Counted from the first letter of the stretch, positions 41,449-51,320 are shown. The stretch: 64,000 nucleotides of DNA from Dyadobacter soli (GCF_900101885.1 NZ_FNAN01000013.1:62001-126000), one strand, 5' to 3'. Made by a program: numbers and translations. Notes: generated by a model from the letters alone, not told the origin.

Positions 41449-44400
41449 ATGCAAAAGAAAATTTTATTAAATCTTTCTCTTTGTAGGTGCGCTCTTTGGT
41501 TGCTGTTGATGGGGTGCCTGGCCGGCGGAAATGCATGGGGCCAGCAGTCCAGGAAGATCTCCGGTAAGGTGACGGACGAGAAAAACGAGCCGCTTCCGGG
41601 GGTGAATGTGCAGCTGAAAGGAACCACCACCGGGTCCAGCACGGATGCGGGCGGGAATTATACCATCAATGCCGGTGGTGACGATGCCCGCCTGATCTTT
41701 TCGTTTATCGGTTATAAAAGTCAGGAGGTGCCTGTGGGCAATGGCTCGGTGGTGGACGTGAAACTGGCGGCCGATATTTCGGTACTGAACGAAGTGGTGG
41801 TGGTGGGGTACGGAACGCAGTCGCGGGAGACGGTGACGACTTCGATCGCCAAACTCGACACGCGTGTAATGCAGAACGTTACCTACGCCAACCCGGCTTC
41901 CGCATTGCAGGGAACCATCCCGGGCCTGCGCGTACAGAGCACGTCCGGGCAGCCCGGCGAGCGGCCACGCGTGATCCTGCGTGGGGGAACTTCCATTAAC
42001 AATCCCAATGGTTCGACGCCCTTATATGTAGTCGACGGTGTAATCCGCGGCGATATGGACCATATCAACCCCGCCGATATCGAATCGATACAAGTGTTGA
42101 AGGATGCCGCTTCGACGTCGATTTATGGTTCCAGGGCTTCCAATGGGGTAATTATAGTAGAAACAAAATCCGGTAAAAGCGGACGGATGCAGGTTTCGTA
42201 CAACTATAACCTCACCAGCTCGAAAGTGGGGAAGCTCTATGAACTGGCTGACGCAAAGGATTTTATCAAATTCATGCGGCTCGGTATCGCGGCGAGCGGG
42301 GTGAAGGCGCCGAGCACGCTGGCGTTCCTTACGCAAGCCAATGCAGGCGGCACGGGTAACGACCTGACTAACAAGACGGCATTCACCACCATGTACCTCA
42401 GCGCCGATAACGAGCACCTCCTGGGCCTCCCTGCCGACCAGTGGGGCGCCAGATGGGAAACCGCTCCAGATCCGCTCGACGCGAGCAAGACGCTGATTTT
42501 CAAAGGCACCGATTTTCAGAAAACGATATTCAGGACTGCCTATACCCATGATCATAACCTGTCGGTTTCGGGCGGTTCGGAAAAGGTGCGGTATAGTATG
42601 GGGGTAGGTTACCTGAATGCGCAGGGTATTTCTATTAATACAGATTACCAGCGTGTAACATTGAATGTGAACGGCGACGCGCAGGTGACCAAAAACCTTA
42701 ATTTTTTCAGCCGTATCAATTATGCCAATGTCGACGACAACCAGGTGCCGGATGTCGGGATTGTTTTCAAAAACAATATCAATACCGCGCAGACGTCGAA
42801 ATACCAGTTCGAAGATGGTTCGCTGGCACCCGGAAGGCTTTTCACGAATGGTAACCCGGCGTATTACATCAGCCGGTACGATGCCAAGCGCCGCCGCGAC
42901 AACTATATGTTTGTGGTAGGCGGTAAATGGGAGATCGTGCCGGGGCTCACATTCCGACCGCAGGTGTCGCTGATCAACAACAATTTCGCCCGCCGCAGCT
43001 TCCTGAAATCCTACCTCGACGGCCCGCTGGTACTTAATCAGAACCGCGAGGCCACATTCGGTGAGACGAACCTCGTGCAGCGACAGGCCGATGCGGTGCT
43101 CAATTATGTCAAATCCGTTGGCAGCCTGCACCATTTCGAGGGAACGCTCGGCTACTCGTATTTCAAAGCGATGACCCGCGATGTGACCGCAGTGGGGCGC
43201 AATGCCGCTTCCGATCTTATCCCAACGCTGAACGCCTCGGCGACGCCGTGGAGCGTGACGGGCACCGAGTCGGAACAATTACTGTACGGCTATTTTGGAA
43301 GGATCAACTACAATTTTGACCAGAAATACCTGCTCAGCGTGAATGCGCGCATCGATGGTGCATCCAATCTTGGGGCCGAATACAAATGGGGCTTTTTCCC
43401 GGGCGTGTCGCTCGGCTGGAACCTGCACCGCGAGGATTTCTGGAAAGGTATGCCGCAGGCCGTCAACAGCCTGAAACTGCGGGGGAGCTACGGTGTGAAC
43501 GGTAATATCAGCGGACTTGGTAATTACCAGGCGCAGGGGGCTTATGACGTGGGCAGTCGCTATTATGGCGACGCGGCGATCTACAATTCGGCGCTGGCCA
43601 ACCCCGCATTGCAGTGGGAGCGCTCCAAAACGCTCAATTTCGGCTTCGATCTCGGCCTGTTCAACAACCGCATTTCGGGGGTGTTCGATATTTACCGCCG
43701 CGTGACCGACAACCTGCTCACCGACCTTGCATTGCCCCGTACCACCGGTTTTACGAGCATTCTCACGAATCTGGGAAGCCTGGAAAATAAGGGTCTGGAA
43801 TTTGAACTGAATGCGTCGATCCTTTCCCCGCAGTCGGAGTTTCAATGGACGGCTTCGCTGAATGCGAGTTATGTTAAAATGAAGATTCTCGAACTGCCTG
43901 ACAATGGCATCGAGCACAACCGCATCGGCGGCGTGAACATCTGGGACCCGTCTGCCAATGCATATGCCTGGAAAGGAGGCTTGCAGGAAGACGGGCGGAT
44001 AGGGGATATGTTTGCCTACAAACAACTGAGCATTTACGCGACCGACGAGCAAGCCGCTGCCGGCCCGAAGGATATGCTGGTGGTCGGAACCGATAAAACC
44101 AAGCATGGCGGTGATGTGAACTGGCAGGATACCGACGGAAACGGCATTATCGACGATAAGGACCGCATTTACATGGGGAACCCGTATCCAAGATGGACCG
44201 GCGGATTTACCAACCGGTTAAACTACAAAGGTTTCGGGCTGACTGTGCGGATGGATTACACTTTGGGCCATATGATTTACAATGAAACCCGGGCACGCGT
44301 GCTGGGTAACTTCTCGGGCCAGAATGCTATTTCCAAAGCGGTTACGCGCTCGTGGCAGAAACAGGGTGACGTTACCGACATTCCACGCTACTACTGGGCC

Positions 44401-44676
44401 GATCAGAACCAGCAGTCGAACCTCTACCGCGGGAACTCGTATTACTACGAAAAAGGCGATTTCCTGTGCCTGCGCGAGATCTCATTGTCCTACAACTTCC
44501 CGCAATCCGTCGTAGGCAAGCGAATATCCTCGCTGCGCCTGCATGTGACGGCCAACAACCTGAAATACTTTACCAAATTCACCGGTCTCAACCCCGAGGA
44601 AGGCGGTACCGACAACGGCCGCTACCCGATGCCCCGCAACTTCATTTTCGGCGTGCAGTTCGTACCGGCATTTTAA
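41449..44676 (+). CDS. SusC/RagA-family TonB-dependent outer-membrane receptor
   Basis: 1075 residues from ATG 41449, where a signal peptide begins (MQKKILLNLSLCRCALWLLL); the TTG at 41407 lies inside the promoter. Order: signal peptide, carboxypeptidase-regulatory-like domain (about 35-110, KISGKVTDEKNEPLPGVNVQL), TonB-box region, the SusC mark VVVGYGTQ (about 125), plug domain with VLKDAASTSIYGSRASNGVI (about 215-235), then the beta-barrel. It imports an oligomeric or complex nutrient together with the following SusD. First gene of a five-gene unit with two propeller proteins and a FISUMP protein. The ligand is unknown, but a linked sialidase-like gene points to a glycoconjugate. Confidence 0.97.
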   Translation: MQKKILLNLSLCRCALWLLLMGCLAGGNAWGQQSRKISGKVTDEKNEPLPGVNVQLKGTTTGSSTDAGGNYTINAGGDDARLIFSFIGYKSQEVPVGNGSVVDVKLAADISVLNEVVVVGYGTQSRETVTTSIAKLDTRVMQNVTYANPASALQGTIPGLRVQSTSGQPGERPRVILRGGTSINNPNGSTPLYVVDGVIRGDMDHINPADIESIQVLKDAASTSIYGSRASNGVIIVETKSGKSGRMQVSYNYNLTSSKVGKLYELADAKDFIKFMRLGIAASGVKAPSTLAFLTQANAGGTGNDLTNKTAFTTMYLSADNEHLLGLPADQWGARWETAPDPLDASKTLIFKGTDFQKTIFRTAYTHDHNLSVSGGSEKVRYSMGVGYLNAQGISINTDYQRVTLNVNGDAQVTKNLNFFSRINYANVDDNQVPDVGIVFKNNINTAQTSKYQFEDGSLAPGRLFTNGNPAYYISRYDAKRRRDNYMFVVGGKWEIVPGLTFRPQVSLINNNFARRSFLKSYLDGPLVLNQNREATFGETNLVQRQADAVLNYVKSVGSLHHFEGTLGYSYFKAMTRDVTAVGRNAASDLIPTLNASATPWSVTGTESEQLLYGYFGRINYNFDQKYLLSVNARIDGASNLGAEYKWGFFPGVSLGWNLHREDFWKGMPQAVNSLKLRGSYGVNGNISGLGNYQAQGAYDVGSRYYGDAAIYNSALANPALQWERSKTLNFGFDLGLFNNRISGVFDIYRRVTDNLLTDLALPRTTGFTSILTNLGSLENKGLEFELNASILSPQSEFQWTASLNASYVKMKILELPDNGIEHNRIGGVNIWDPSANAYAWKGGLQEDGRIGDMFAYKQLSIYATDEQAAAGPKDMLVVGTDKTKHGGDVNWQDTDGNGIIDDKDRIYMGNPYPRWTGGFTNRLNYKGFGLTVRMDYTLGHMIYNETRARVLGNFSGQNAISKAVTRSWQKQGDVTDIPRYYWADQNQQSNLYRGNSYYYEKGDFLCLREISLSYNFPQSVVGKRISSLRLHVTANNLKYFTKFTGLNPEEGGTDNGRYPMPRNFIFGVQFVPAF

Positions 44677-44706
44677 GAAAACCCAACATTCCAAACCGCA
44701 TAATAT

Positions 44707-46185
44707 ATGAAACCCATCATGCGAAAACTGATAGCGACTCTGATGGCCGTGGCGATGTTTTCGGCCTGTACGGACGATCTGACACTGAAGCCGATCAGCC
44801 AGATCACCAATACCTCGTTCTGGAAATCGCCCGAGGAGGCACGCGGCGCGCTCAACGGCATGTACGTACGGATGCGTACGCAGGCGGCGACCAACTTTTT
44901 CGTCTGGGGAGAGGCCCGGAGCGAAATGTGGGTCCAAAACTTCGGTTTCGACCCGTCCATTAACTTTTTCGCATTCGCCAACAGCCTCAGCCGCGTGAAC
45001 CCCGGCCCCGACTGGACGGCCATGTACTCGGTGGTACACGACGCGAACATGATCCTGAAATACGTCCCTACGATCCAGTTTACGGCTGAATCCGACAAGA
45101 ATGAAATCCTCGCCCAGGCCTATGCCATGCGTGCATTCATCTATTTTATGATGACCAAAACCTGGGGCGACCTGATCTTGCTCGACCAGCCAACCGAAGG
45201 CTTCGACCCCTCGACCATTTACAAGGAACGCAGGCCGCAAGCAGAGGTATTTGCTATGATTAAAAAGGATATCGAGAGCGCATTGGCCCTTTTTCCTTCC
45301 AATAATATTCCAACCGGCCGGGTAAGGTGGTCGAAACCGGCCTTGAATGCATTCAAAGCGGATGTTTTCCTCTGGACTGCCAAAAGATTGAATGGCGGCG
45401 CGGCGGATTTTAATACAGCGCTTACGGCTATTGCGGAAGTCGAGAAGAGTGACGTGCAGCTGCTGGGCGATTTCAGTCAGGTTTTTGCATTTACAAATAA
45501 GGGGAACAAGGAGGTAATCCTGGCCGTGCGGTTCGCGGAGGGCGAATCTACCGGCCGCTCGGTGTTCGGCGGGGTGACTCCGTTGGCAGCTCCGACGGCC
45601 CCATTCACCCCGCAGAGCGTGATCGACAAGCTTTTGCCGTACTCGGGCAAGGATGGTTACTGGCAAATGTCCCAGTTGGTTACCAAGCAGTTCAGCGACG
45701 ATGATGCCCGCAAGAATGCGACATTTATCGAAGTGAACCAGACCAAAGAAGGCGTGACGAGCTTCCTGTATAATATCGATCAGAAATGGCCGGGCGTCAT
45801 TACCGGCGGTGTGCGCGTGATGTACGATGACCTGATCCTCTACCGCTACGCCGATATTATCCTCATGAAAGCCGAAGCGCAGAACGGCCTCGGGCAGGAC
45901 CCGTCGGAAGCGATGAATATGATCCGCAAACGTGCTTACGGGGCCAAATTTGCAGCCCACACGTTCGTAAACGGCACCAAAGCGGCTAACGACGAAGCCA
46001 TTTTGCAGGAGCGGCTTTTCGAACTTGCCCAGGAAGGAAAGCGCTGGTGGGATCTCGTAAGATTTGGAAAAGCACTGGAAAAAGTGCCCCTATTGAAAGG
46101 GAAGACGGAAAACGATTTGCTATTCCCGCTGGGCGAGACGATATTAAGTCTTGAACCTTTGGTTAAACAAAATCCGGGTTATTGA
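44707..46185 (+). CDS. SusD/RagB-family nutrient-binding outer-membrane lipoprotein
   Basis: 492 residues with lipoprotein signal and lipobox FSAC (Cys21); an ATG four codons downstream would also work. Mature start LTLKPISQITNTSFWKSPEEARGALNGMY is typical of the RagB/SusD family. TPR-type helices follow (AQAYAMRAFIYFMMTKTWGDLILLDQP), and the C-terminal segment ILQERLFELAQEGKRWWDLVRFGKA is diagnostic. It acts at the cell surface as lid of the SusC barrel. It is 30 bp after susC, and its stop overlaps the start of the first propeller gene by one base. Confidence 0.97.
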   Translation: MKPIMRKLIATLMAVAMFSACTDDLTLKPISQITNTSFWKSPEEARGALNGMYVRMRTQAATNFFVWGEARSEMWVQNFGFDPSINFFAFANSLSRVNPGPDWTAMYSVVHDANMILKYVPTIQFTAESDKNEILAQAYAMRAFIYFMMTKTWGDLILLDQPTEGFDPSTIYKERRPQAEVFAMIKKDIESALALFPSNNIPTGRVRWSKPALNAFKADVFLWTAKRLNGGAADFNTALTAIAEVEKSDVQLLGDFSQVFAFTNKGNKEVILAVRFAEGESTGRSVFGGVTPLAAPTAPFTPQSVIDKLLPYSGKDGYWQMSQLVTKQFSDDDARKNATFIEVNQTKEGVTSFLYNIDQKWPGVITGGVRVMYDDLILYRYADIILMKAEAQNGLGQDPSEAMNMIRKRAYGAKFAAHTFVNGTKAANDEAILQERLFELAQEGKRWWDLVRFGKALEKVPLLKGKTENDLLFPLGETILSLEPLVKQNPGY

Positions 46186-47708
46186 TGCTGAAAAACAGAT
46201 TTAACATAGCGGCTTCACTGCTGGCGATCATACTTTCAGTAGGCTTCATTGGGGCGCCAATTGGCCCTAACAATGGCGACCCCACGGGTGGCCGCCCCAC
46301 CAATGGCCGCCCCACCGACGACGGCCCCAATCCCAAGCAAACGATAGCGCTTGGCGACCGGAGGGAAATTTTCGCCGACCGTTTCCTCATTCGTGAAATG
46401 AAGGGCGCGCGGCTGGTCATGCATCCGCCGCGCGACGAAGGCCCCGTCATGCATTTCGACCAGCCCTGGGAAAGCAATGCGCCCGCCTACATCACGATCC
46501 TCAAAGATGGCGACACCTACCGCGCCTACTACCGAGGAGGCCACCAGCGCGCCAACGGCAAAAAGGAAGACAACACCTGCTACGCCGAATCCAGAGACGG
46601 TATCCATTGGGAAAAACCAAACCTGGGCCTCATAGAAGCCAACGGCAGCAAAAACAACAACATCATCTTAGAAGAATCCCCCCTAACCCACAACTTCACC
46701 CCCTTCCTGGACAACAATCCGAGCGCGCCGCAGAACCAAAGGTTCAAGGCAATAGGAGGCACCAACAAAACCGGTCTCTTGCCGTTCGCTTCAGCGAACG
46801 GAAAAGATTGGAAAAAGATGCAGGAAAAGGCAGTGATCAATGAGGGCTTGCTGGATTCACAAAATGTGGCATTCTGGTCGGAGAGCGAGCAAATGTATGT
46901 CTGCTACTTCCGCACCTGGACCGGCGGCAACGACCGCGGTTACCGCTCGGTAAGCCGTGCTACTTCCCCGGATTTCCTCCATTGGTCCAAACCCGTCGAA
47001 ATGACTTTCGGCGACCGCCCCTACGAACACATTTACACCCAGCAAACCAGCCCGTACTTCCGCGCGCCGCACATTTACGTGGCCATCGGCTCGCGTTTCG
47101 TGCCGCACCGGCAGATCGCGACGCTGGATCAGCTGAATGAATTAAAGGTCGATCCGGGCCAGCATAAGGGGCTTTCCGAGCCATTTCTGATGACCTCGCG
47201 GGGCGGTAATGTGTACGATCGGACGTTTATGGAAGCATTCATTCGCCCGGCAATGGGGCTTAACCACTGGTCGGCGCGGACGAACTATCCCTCGCTGAAC
47301 ATCGTGCCGGTGGGTGATGGGGAAATGTCGTTGTATGTCAATCAGGATTATGCTCAGCCGACCGGGCATTTGCGGAGGTACTCCATGCGGCTCGATGGTT
47401 TCAGCAGTATCAATGCGCCCTATGAAGGCGGAGCCGTAAAGACTAAAACTTTAACATTCACCGGTAAAGCATTGGAAATCAACTATTCCACTTCCGCGAT
47501 TGGCGAAGTCCGCATTGCATTGCAGGACGAAAACGGCAAAGACCTTCCCGGCTTCTCGCTGCTCGATTCGGAACAGCTGGTCGGAAACGAAGTCGCCCGC
47601 ACCGTAACCTGGAACGGGAAAACCGACCTTTCGGCATGGGCAGGCAAGCCGGTACAACTGCACATTTATCTCAAAGACGCCGACCTGTATTCCATCCGCT
47701 TCAAGTAG
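46185..47708 (+). CDS. Secreted beta-propeller glycoside-hydrolase-like protein (paralogue 1)
   Basis: 507 residues. A signal peptide is followed by a short repetitive linker rich in Gly, Pro, Asn and Thr (NGRPT-type units), then a domain beginning LGDRREIFADRFLIREMKGA. Propeller-like segments carry CYAESRDGIHWEKPNLGL, GKDWKKM, SPDFLHWSKPV and YVCYFRTWTGGNDRGYRSVSR. The pattern resembles five-bladed propeller hydrolases related to the GH32/GH43 superfamily, and exo-sialidase-like proteins of Planctomycetota and Bacteroidota. A C-terminal jelly-roll-like domain (about 410-507) follows. Catalytic acids cannot be assigned with certainty. Likely a periplasmic or surface enzyme acting on the compound imported by the SusCD pair. 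Clearly paralogous to the gene at 48418. Confidence 0.75.
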   Translation: MLKNRFNIAASLLAIILSVGFIGAPIGPNNGDPTGGRPTNGRPTDDGPNPKQTIALGDRREIFADRFLIREMKGARLVMHPPRDEGPVMHFDQPWESNAPAYITILKDGDTYRAYYRGGHQRANGKKEDNTCYAESRDGIHWEKPNLGLIEANGSKNNNIILEESPLTHNFTPFLDNNPSAPQNQRFKAIGGTNKTGLLPFASANGKDWKKMQEKAVINEGLLDSQNVAFWSESEQMYVCYFRTWTGGNDRGYRSVSRATSPDFLHWSKPVEMTFGDRPYEHIYTQQTSPYFRAPHIYVAIGSRFVPHRQIATLDQLNELKVDPGQHKGLSEPFLMTSRGGNVYDRTFMEAFIRPAMGLNHWSARTNYPSLNIVPVGDGEMSLYVNQDYAQPTGHLRRYSMRLDGFSSINAPYEGGAVKTKTLTFTGKALEINYSTSAIGEVRIALQDENGKDLPGFSLLDSEQLVGNEVARTVTWNGKTDLSAWAGKPVQLHIYLKDADLYSIRFK

Positions 47709-47726
47709 TTTTAAATAGTTTTTGAA

Positions 47727-48392
47727 ATGATTAGAACACTTAAAATAGCCTTTCTGCTGGCGCTACCCGTACTCGTGCCGGCGGTTGGAAAAACAGAACT
47801 GCCATTCAAACCGGCCAGCGTCGTCATCGGCAGCCAGGAATGGACGACCGAAAACCTCGGCGTCACCCAATTCCGCAACGGCGACCCGATTATGGAGGCC
47901 AATACTTACCAGGCTTGGGAAAAAGCCTGCATTGAAGGCAAACCGGCTTGGTGCTACTACGGCCAGGATGCCGGGAAAGCGAAAGGTTTGGGCAAATTAT
48001 ACAACTTCTGGGCCGTCGCCGACAAGCGTAAGCTCGCGCCCGAGGGCTGGCATGTGCCTGCGGACGCTGAATGGCAGCGGCTCGCCGATGAATTGGGCGG
48101 AAACGAGCAGGCCGGGAAAGCGCTGAAAAGTATAAAAAGCTGGAAAGGCAATGGAAATGGCGACAACCATAGCCGTTTCAATGCATTGCCGGGCGGCTAC
48201 CGCAGCCACGAAGGACCTGCATATTACGGCGGCCCATTCTTTGAAGCGGGCGCGGCCGGCTACTGGTGGACCACCACGCGTTACCTCGTCGATAACAGCT
48301 ATTGCAGGTCGCTTTCGTTCCGGGATAACCGGTTGGAAAAGAAGAGTTTTGTCATGACGGCGGGCCTGGCGGTAAGGTTAGTAAAGGATTGA
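47727..48392 (+). CDS. Exported FISUMP-domain protein (Fibrobacter succinogenes major paralogous domain)
   Basis: 221 residues with signal peptide (MIRTLKIAFLLALPVLVPAVG). The body holds the full FISUMP pattern: VIGSQEWTTENLGVTQFRNGD, WCYYGQDAGKAKGLGKLYNFWAVADKRKLAPEGWHVPADAEWQRLADELGG, FNALPGGYRS, GYWWTTT and an ending LAVRLVKD. The fold is related to formylglycine-generating enzyme/lectin-like domains; it is found in exported proteins of Bacteroidota and Fibrobacterota, with a suspected role in binding carbohydrate or attachment. It sits between the two propeller paralogues, 18 bp after the first and 25 bp before the second, so it belongs to the same transcript. Confidence 0.88.
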   Translation: MIRTLKIAFLLALPVLVPAVGKTELPFKPASVVIGSQEWTTENLGVTQFRNGDPIMEANTYQAWEKACIEGKPAWCYYGQDAGKAKGLGKLYNFWAVADKRKLAPEGWHVPADAEWQRLADELGGNEQAGKALKSIKSWKGNGNGDNHSRFNALPGGYRSHEGPAYYGGPFFEAGAAGYWWTTTRYLVDNSYCRSLSFRDNRLEKKSFVMTAGLAVRLVKD

Positions 48393-48417
48393 TTTTGTAT
48401 TTAAAATAACCCTCATC

Positions 48418-49860
48418 ATGCGAAAGTCACGATTGTTACTGGTTCTCCATGCATTGCTGATCCATTCGCTCAGCCAGGCGCAACAGCCGCTGGATGTAGG
48501 CAGCCGCAGGGAAATCTTCGTTGATCATTACCTCATCGATCGGTTGCAGAATGTAAGCCTCCAATTGCATCATCCGCATAATGAAGGCCCTGTGCTGCAA
48601 TTCGATAAGCCGTGGGAGGGGAATTTCAGCGGATATTGTACGATCATTCGCGACGGCGACCTGCTGAGGGCCTATTACCGGGGCGTCCGCAATGCCGGCA
48701 CCGACGGTAACGACGCCGAAGTGACCTGTTACGCCGAATCGAAGGACGGCACGCACTGGACGAAGCCGGACCTGGGCATTAACACCGTCGACGGCTCCAA
48801 AAACAACAATACCATCCTCGCCAACGAAGCACCCGTAACGCATAATTTCAGCCCTTTTCTCGACAAAAATCCCAAAGTGAAACCCGCCGAGCGATTCAAG
48901 GCATTGGGCGGGACCAAAAAGAGCGGATTGATGGCCTACACATCGGCCGACGGCATTCACTGGAAGAAAATGGCGACCGGAAGCGTGTTCACAAAGGGTC
49001 TGTTCGATTCGCAGAATGTCGCGTTCTGGTCGGAAAGCGAAGGGAAATATGTTTGCTATTTCCGCACGTGGACGGGCGATGGTTTCAATGGCTTCCGCTC
49101 GGTGAGCCGCACAACTTCCGATGATTTTCTGCGTTGGTCGGAGCCGGTACCGATGGCTTTCGGAGACACGCCGCTGGAACATTTGTACACCCAGCAAACG
49201 AGCCCATACTACCGTGCCCCGCACATCTACCTGGCCATTGGTGCCCGGTTTATGCCCAACAGGCAAGTGGTATCCGACGACGATGCCAAACGCCTGAATG
49301 TCAATCCAAAATATTACAATGATTGCTCGGATGCGATCCTGATGTCGAGCCGCGGCGGGAACAGCTATGACCGCACTTTTATGGACTCTTACATCCGGCC
49401 GGGCATCGGCCTCGCCAACTGGGTATCGCGGTCGAATTACCCGGCATTGAATGTCGTGCAGACGAGCGACACCGAGATGTCGGTTTTTGTGAATGAAGAA
49501 TATGCGCAACCTACCGCGCACCTGAAACGCTACTCGATGCGGATCGACGGATTTGCTTCACTCACAGCACCTTACAAAGGCGGTGAGGTGATTACAAAGC
49601 CATTTACTTTTTCAGGTAAGGAGCTGGAAATGAACTATTCGACGTCGGCGGCCGGCGAATTAAGAATCGAATTGCAGGATGCTTCCGGCAAGCCCATTCC
49701 CGGTTTTACGATCGACGAATGCCCTGCGATCATCGGCAACGAGATCCGCCGTGTGGTGCGCTGGAAGGGTGGGAGCGATGTATCGCAATGGGCGTCGAAG
49801 CCGGTTCGTTTGCGGATCACGATCAAAGATGGCGACCTGTATTCCCTGAAATTCAACTAA
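48418..49860 (+). CDS. Secreted beta-propeller glycoside-hydrolase-like protein (paralogue 2)
   Basis: 480 residues with a signal peptide ending near SLSQAQ. The core DVGSRREIFVDHYLIDRLQNVSLQLHHPHNEGPV, CYAESKDGTHWTKPDLGI, GSKNNNTIL and RAPHIYLAIGARFMPNRQVV aligns along its whole length with the protein encoded at 46185; by eye roughly half of the residues are identical. It lacks the repetitive Gly/Pro linker of paralogue 1. Same type of propeller followed by a C-terminal beta domain (FSGKELEMNYSTSAAGELRIELQD). Probably an exported glycosidase or glycan-binding protein; substrate unknown. Last gene of the susC transcript; a new regulated promoter follows. Confidence 0.75.
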   Translation: MRKSRLLLVLHALLIHSLSQAQQPLDVGSRREIFVDHYLIDRLQNVSLQLHHPHNEGPVLQFDKPWEGNFSGYCTIIRDGDLLRAYYRGVRNAGTDGNDAEVTCYAESKDGTHWTKPDLGINTVDGSKNNNTILANEAPVTHNFSPFLDKNPKVKPAERFKALGGTKKSGLMAYTSADGIHWKKMATGSVFTKGLFDSQNVAFWSESEGKYVCYFRTWTGDGFNGFRSVSRTTSDDFLRWSEPVPMAFGDTPLEHLYTQQTSPYYRAPHIYLAIGARFMPNRQVVSDDDAKRLNVNPKYYNDCSDAILMSSRGGNSYDRTFMDSYIRPGIGLANWVSRSNYPALNVVQTSDTEMSVFVNEEYAQPTAHLKRYSMRIDGFASLTAPYKGGEVITKPFTFSGKELEMNYSTSAAGELRIELQDASGKPIPGFTIDECPAIIGNEIRRVVRWKGGSDVSQWASKPVRLRITIKDGDLYSLKFN

Positions 49861-49886
49861 ATTGGGTTTTATCTTTATTCTGAAAG

Positions 49887-49945
49887 ATAGTATCATAGAT
49901 TCCCAAGAAAGTAGAGGATCAGGCATTGTGCGGGAGATAATTTTG
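49887..49945 (+). promoter_or_regulatory. Regulon promoter B (MFS operon)
   Basis: ATAGTATCA (49887-49895), AAAGTA (49908-49913; +21) and TAATTTTG (49938-49945; +51), the same layout as at 41351. It ends 35 bp before the MFS transporter ATG. Confidence 0.8.
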
Positions 49946-49980
49946 TAAAAGGCCATTTTTACTAAACCTAAACCGATTGC

Positions 49981-51282
49981 ATGCTGACCAATGCGACTAA
50001 TCCTAAACCCCAACTTTCGGCCTACGCCTGGCTCGTCGTAGCCATGCTTTGTATTGTCGGCGGGCTCAATTACCTCGACCGCATGATGATCACGACCATG
50101 CGATCATCCATTATCGCGGCTATTCCCATGACCGAGGCGCAATTTGGGCTGCTTACGTCGATATTTTTGTGGATTTACGGCCTGCTGAGCCCGGCCGCCG
50201 GCTTTCTAGCCGACCGTTTCAATCGAAGCCGGGTCATTATCGGGAGCCTTTTTGTCTGGTCGGTGGTCACCTGGCTCACTTCCCAGGCGACTACTTTCGA
50301 AGAGTTGCTCATTACCAGGGCATTGATGGGTATCAGCGAAGCCTGCTACATTCCCGCCGCACTGGCGTTGATCGTCGATTACCACCGCGGTCCGACGCGC
50401 TCCAAAGCAGTAGGCATTCATATGGCCGGCGTGTACATTGGTCAGAGCCTGGGTTTTATCGGCGGCTGGCTCGCTGAAAGCCGTACCTGGAATTTTGCAT
50501 TTGCCGTGTTTGGCGGTATCGGAATTGTCTATGCGTTGATCCTCGCATTCTCCCTCAGAGACGCGTCGGCCAGTGACTTGCCCGTCGGGGACGCGCCTGC
50601 GCAGCCGCGTGAGGACGATAAGGCCAAGGAAGTGATCGGTTTCGGGGATGCGGTTAGGAACCTCGTACGTCAGCCCGCCTATCTGATCGCCCTGGCGGCC
50701 TGGGGATTGCTGGGCGTGGTGAGCTGGATGATCAACGGCTGGCTCCCGACCTATTATAAGGAACATTTCAATCTTAGCCAGACAGAGGCCGGCGTTTACG
50801 CTACCACCTACTTTTTTGTGCCGATGCTGGTGGGCGTGCTATCCGGCGGCGCCATCGCCGATCTTTGGGACAAAACCAACAAACGCGCCCGCATTCTATT
50901 GCCCGCATTGGGGCTTGTGATCGCCACGCCTGCCATTTTTGTGGCGAGTAATACCGATATGTTGTGGCTCGCAGTGGCCGCATTTATGGTTTATGCATTT
51001 GCCCGGCCATTTCTCGATGCCAACATGATGCCCATCCTCTGCATGGTGGCCGACCAGCGCTACCTGGCAACCGGTTACGGCATTCTGAACCTGTCCAGCT
51101 GCATTGTCGGTGGCATCGGCATTTACGCGGGCGGCGCCTTGCGTGATGCGCACGTGAACCTGAGCGCGATGTTTCAAGTGGCGGCACTGACGATGCTTTT
51201 TTGTGCCTGGTTACTTTTTAGAATTAAACCTAAAAGCCTCCCGGAAAAGACCAAGACGCTGGAATCCGCGGATCAGCCATAA
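49981..51282 (+). CDS. Major facilitator superfamily transporter
   Basis: 433 residues with twelve membrane segments. The MFS signature between helices 2 and 3 is seen as GFLADRFNRSRVIIG (about residues 75-90), and LITRALMGISEACYIPAALALIVDYH follows in helix 4. The start SYLDRMMITTMR is like that of organic-anion and sugar-acid (ACS-type) symporters. It should import the small product of the exported hydrolases across the inner membrane. First gene of the second regulon transcript. Confidence 0.9.
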   Translation: MLTNATNPKPQLSAYAWLVVAMLCIVGGLNYLDRMMITTMRSSIIAAIPMTEAQFGLLTSIFLWIYGLLSPAAGFLADRFNRSRVIIGSLFVWSVVTWLTSQATTFEELLITRALMGISEACYIPAALALIVDYHRGPTRSKAVGIHMAGVYIGQSLGFIGGWLAESRTWNFAFAVFGGIGIVYALILAFSLRDASASDLPVGDAPAQPREDDKAKEVIGFGDAVRNLVRQPAYLIALAAWGLLGVVSWMINGWLPTYYKEHFNLSQTEAGVYATTYFFVPMLVGVLSGGAIADLWDKTNKRARILLPALGLVIATPAIFVASNTDMLWLAVAAFMVYAFARPFLDANMMPILCMVADQRYLATGYGILNLSSCIVGGIGIYAGGALRDAHVNLSAMFQVAALTMLFCAWLLFRIKPKSLPEKTKTLESADQP

Positions 51283-51320
51283 ATACCCGTTATTCCTGAA
51301 CCTCTGTAATTCATTATCTT

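Noticed and set aside
44482..45960. A 492-codon open frame on the minus strand opposite susD (and similar long ones at 471-1607, 42022-43278 and 3173-4258)
   Set aside because: They lie antisense to well-supported SusC/SusD genes and have the Arg/His/Val-rich composition of frame shadows in GC-rich DNA; no family features.
46782..46801. CCGTTCGC-TTCA-GCGAACGG hairpin, similar to the palindrome at 36420
   Set aside because: It is inside coding sequence and the paralogue aligns without a gap there, so it is not an inserted element; similarity is probably chance.
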